From NCBI GenBank assembly GCA_900544445.1, contig UQVK01000007.1, positions 1-64,000 of the forward strand: a stretch of 64,000 nucleotides of DNA. The letters run 5' to 3'. Source of the stretch: an uncultured Lachnospiraceae bacterium (lineage in GTDB: Bacteria; Bacillota; Clostridia; Lachnospirales; Lachnospiraceae). Shown in pieces: positions 61,825-64,000 of this stretch. Below the pieces are notes generated by a model that did no database searches, was not told where the DNA came from, and saw only the letters and a list, made by a program, of their open reading frames with translations. Both the position numbers and the translations under genes were made by a program. Every line of letters begins with the position of its first letter. The stretch's first letter is position 1.

Positions 61825-62748
61825 ATGGCAAAGGAAGAGAAAAAATCACGCATCGTGGACATGACGCAGGGAAGTCCGGGCAGGCTGATTCTCGGCTTTG
61901 CCCTTCCCCTCATGCTGGGAAATGTATTTCAGCAGTTATATACCTTCGTGGATACGCTGGTGGTGGGCCAGGCACTTGGCGTGAACGCGCTGGCAGCGCT
62001 GGGAGCGTCGGAATGGCTGACCTTTCTGATGTTCGGCTCTGTGCAGGGACTGGCCCAGGGCTTCTCCGTGATTATTTCCCAGAAATTCGGGGCGGGGCAG
62101 GAAGGGGAACTTCGCCGGGCGGTGTTCCAGGCCGCCCTCCTTTCCGTTGCCGCCGCCGTTCTTCTCACCGCGCTGGGCCAGACAGCGCTTTCGGCTGTGC
62201 TTGCATGGATGGGAACGCCGGAGGAGATCCGGGGGCTGGCCCTTCTGTATCTGCGCTTTATTTATGCGGGCATTCCGGCCGCCATCCTCTATAATACCGC
62301 GGCGGCAGTTCTGCGGGCCGTAGGGGACAGCAGGACGCCGCTGAGAGCGATGACCGTTTCTTCTGTCTGCAATATTGTACTGGATCTTCTGTTCGTGCTG
62401 GTTTTGAATATGGGGATTCCCGGAGCGGCGGTTTCCACCGTGCTGGCCCAGCTCCTTTCCGGCATCTGCTGTCTGATCGGGATCCGCTTCCTGTGCGTTC
62501 TGGCCGCCTTTTTTCCGCTGCTTTATATTCTTTATATCACCAGGGCCTGTGTTCAGGGGATGGGAGACGGGGTCTTTCCCATGCTCTCCAGCGCGGCGCA
62601 GCTTGTGATGCGTGTGGGATGCGCGCTGTTTCTGACCCGCCTGATCGGTGAAAGCGGCGTCTTTTTCGGGGAGATCATGGCCTGGGCGGGAGCGGATCTG
62701 TTGCTGGTTGGGAGGTATTTTTATCTGGAAAGGAAGATTGAGAAATGA
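61825..62748 (+). pseudogene. MATE-family efflux protein with internal deletion
   Basis: MATE drug/sodium antiporters have about 450 residues and 12 helices; this frame has 307. The first six helices are normal (GSPGRLILGFALPLMLGNVF, FVDTLVVGQALGVNALAALG, AAAVLRAVGDSRTPL, VLNMGIPGAAVSTVLAQLLS). Right after LSGICCLIGIRF the text jumps to helix 10-type sequence (YITRACVQGMGDGVFPMLSS) and the normal C-terminus. About 130-140 residues covering helices 7-9 are missing without loss of frame. The start ATG 61825 follows GGAGGGG. Transport activity is unlikely, so I mark it as broken; a functional short form cannot be excluded. Confidence 0.75.
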
Positions 62749-63947
62749 TAACGCTTACGAACCGGCAGGCAAGGCAGTTCATTCTGCGAAAACAGGGACT
62801 TCTGGGAACGTATCGTTTCCAAGGGAAACAGGGGGCGCTTCAGTATGTGCGGCAGGCTGGCTGCATCCAGTTTGATCCGGTGGATGTCTGCGGAAAGAAC
62901 GCGGAACTGGTGCTGCAGTCCCGGGTGAAGGGATTTACCAAAGGAATGCTCTATGAGCTTCTGTATGAGGATCGCAGGCTGGTGGATTATCCGGACAAGA
63001 ACCTGTCCATCTGGCCGGTGGAGGACTGGCCGTATTTTGAGCGTTACCGCCGGGCCGCCAGGGAGGGCGGCCGTCGGTTTGAGGGGCTTGATCAGCTGGA
63101 GGGGCAGGCGGTTTCCTGGCTTCGGGAACATGGACCGGCCAGTTCCGACAGCCTGCCCATTGAGGGAGAGGTGTACTGGCATTCCCATATTCACTGGAGC
63201 GGGAACTGGGGCGGAAAGTCCAATGCGGCGCGGGCGGCTCTGGAGCAGCTTTATTCCACCGGGGAACTGATCATCCATCATAAAAAGGGAGCGAGGAAGT
63301 TTTATGATCTGGCGGAAAAGTATCTGCCGCGGACGCTTCTTGCCGCGCCCGATCCCTTTCCGGAGGACGCGGCACATCAGCGCTGGCGCATGCTGCGCCG
63401 CATCGGCGCGGTTGGGCTGATGTGGAACCGCCCATCGGACGCCTGGCTTGGCATTCCCGGCCTGAAAGCGGATCAGCGAAAGGATGCCTTCAGGAAGCTT
63501 ATGGAGGAAGGAAAGCTCTGTGAGGTGAGTGTGGAGGGCATGAGAGAGATGCTTTATTGTCTGGCGGAGGATGTGTTTCTTCTGGAGGAGGTTCGGCAGG
63601 AGAGGGTTCCGGGCGGAAAGCGCTGTGAACTGCTCGCGCCTCTGGACTGCCTGCTGTGGGACCGCAGGCTGATCCGGGAGCTGTTCGGTTTTGACTATAC
63701 CTGGGAAATCTATACGCCGCAGCCGAAGAGAAAATATGGCTTCTATGTCCTGCCCCTGCTCTATGGGGACAGCTTTGCCGGCCGTGTGGAAGCGGTGGCG
63801 GGGAGCGACAGGTGTCTTCTCGTGAAGCATATCTGGCTGGAGGAGGGCGTGCGCCGGACAAAAGCGTTTGACACGGCGCTGGAACGGTGCTTCCGGCGGT
63901 TTGCGGCCTTTAACGGCTGCAGCCGGACTGTGTGGCCGCAGGGGTAA
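62745..63947 (+). CDS. YcaQ/AlkZ-like DNA glycosylase (HTH_42 family)
   Basis: 400 residues of the winged-helix AlkZ-like family, DNA glycosylases that remove alkylated or crosslinked bases. TNRQARQFILRKQGLL and VRQAGCIQFDPVDV contain Gln42-Phe43-Asp44, the Q-x-D catalytic pattern known from E. coli YcaQ rather than the Q-x-Q of streptomycete AlkZ. Other family text: LLYEDRRLVDYPDKNLSIWP, VYWHSHIHWSG, LLAPLDCLLWDRRLIRELFGF and the end KHIWLEEGVRRTKAF. The start overlaps the MATE remnant stop (ATGA). The last 53 bases of the window hold nothing recognisable. Confidence 0.88.
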   Translation: MITLTNRQARQFILRKQGLLGTYRFQGKQGALQYVRQAGCIQFDPVDVCGKNAELVLQSRVKGFTKGMLYELLYEDRRLVDYPDKNLSIWPVEDWPYFERYRRAAREGGRRFEGLDQLEGQAVSWLREHGPASSDSLPIEGEVYWHSHIHWSGNWGGKSNAARAALEQLYSTGELIIHHKKGARKFYDLAEKYLPRTLLAAPDPFPEDAAHQRWRMLRRIGAVGLMWNRPSDAWLGIPGLKADQRKDAFRKLMEEGKLCEVSVEGMREMLYCLAEDVFLLEEVRQERVPGGKRCELLAPLDCLLWDRRLIRELFGFDYTWEIYTPQPKRKYGFYVLPLLYGDSFAGRVEAVAGSDRCLLVKHIWLEEGVRRTKAFDTALERCFRRFAAFNGCSRTVWPQG

Positions 63948-64000
63948 ACGGCGCAGGACGAAAAAAAACGGAGAGGGGAAAGCATACATCGGATTTTGAA

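Overview
The window looks like a chromosomal segment of an endospore-forming member of the Lachnospiraceae/Clostridia. The evidence is the spore genes (spoVG, spoVT, cwlD, a SleB-domain hydrolase), the glgC/glgD pair, a T-box leader on thrS, a preQ1 riboswitch on queT, Firmicute-type replication initiation proteins (DnaB, DnaD-like, DnaI-like), and anaerobic pyruvate formate-lyase with its activase. No rRNA or tRNA gene, CRISPR array or transposase was seen.

Layout. 1-7.5 kb: end of a GH32 fructosidase, a flavin-binding PNPOx-like protein, a broken AT-rich GNAT gene, then gdpP-rplI-dnaB and a MerR regulator. 7.6-11.5 kb (minus strand): a 2[4Fe-4S] ferredoxin and the pyruvate formate-lyase operon. 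Here PFL is split: a 683-residue catalytic subunit, a 69-residue Cys-rich protein that resembles a degenerate glycyl-radical domain, an 80-residue protein carrying the glycyl-radical site, then pflA behind an internal terminator-like hairpin. 11.8-14 kb: a DUF1858 protein, mecA, and a promoter-driven, highly structured RNA candidate. 14-21 kb: GH18, CwlD, Sua5/TsaC, rpiB, upp, dCMP deaminase, SleB. rpiB and upp are preceded by a modular three-hairpin leader element. 21.5-29.5 kb: a MoxR/DUF58/membrane cluster, a methyltransferase and a large anchored protein. 29.6-36 kb (minus strand): queT with preQ1 riboswitch, a type I toxin-antitoxin candidate, prs, dnaI-like, dnaD-like, a cluster of seven DnaA boxes, and murC. 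36-41 kb: glgCD, spoVG, T-box and thrS. 41-48 kb: GH27, a small zinc-ribbon protein, a membrane protein behind the same modular leader, a two-component pair, and an ECF sigma factor with an anchored duplicated-domain partner. 47-57.9 kb: yaaA, pth, mfd, an isochorismatase-like hydrolase, a sensor kinase fused to a lipoprotein-like domain with its regulator, and lrgAB. 57.9-59.7 kb: an AT-rich AAA ATPase/DUF4276 pair that looks like an acquired defence module. 59.7-64 kb: spoVT, a HAD phosphatase, an internally deleted MATE protein and a YcaQ-like glycosylase.

The strongest leads are the three-gene PFL, the covarying modular hairpin leader (three loci), the roughly 320-nt structured RNA at 13.1-13.4 kb, and the DnaA-box cluster at 34.3-34.4 kb. 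All functional statements rest on motif recognition by eye; no database search was possible.
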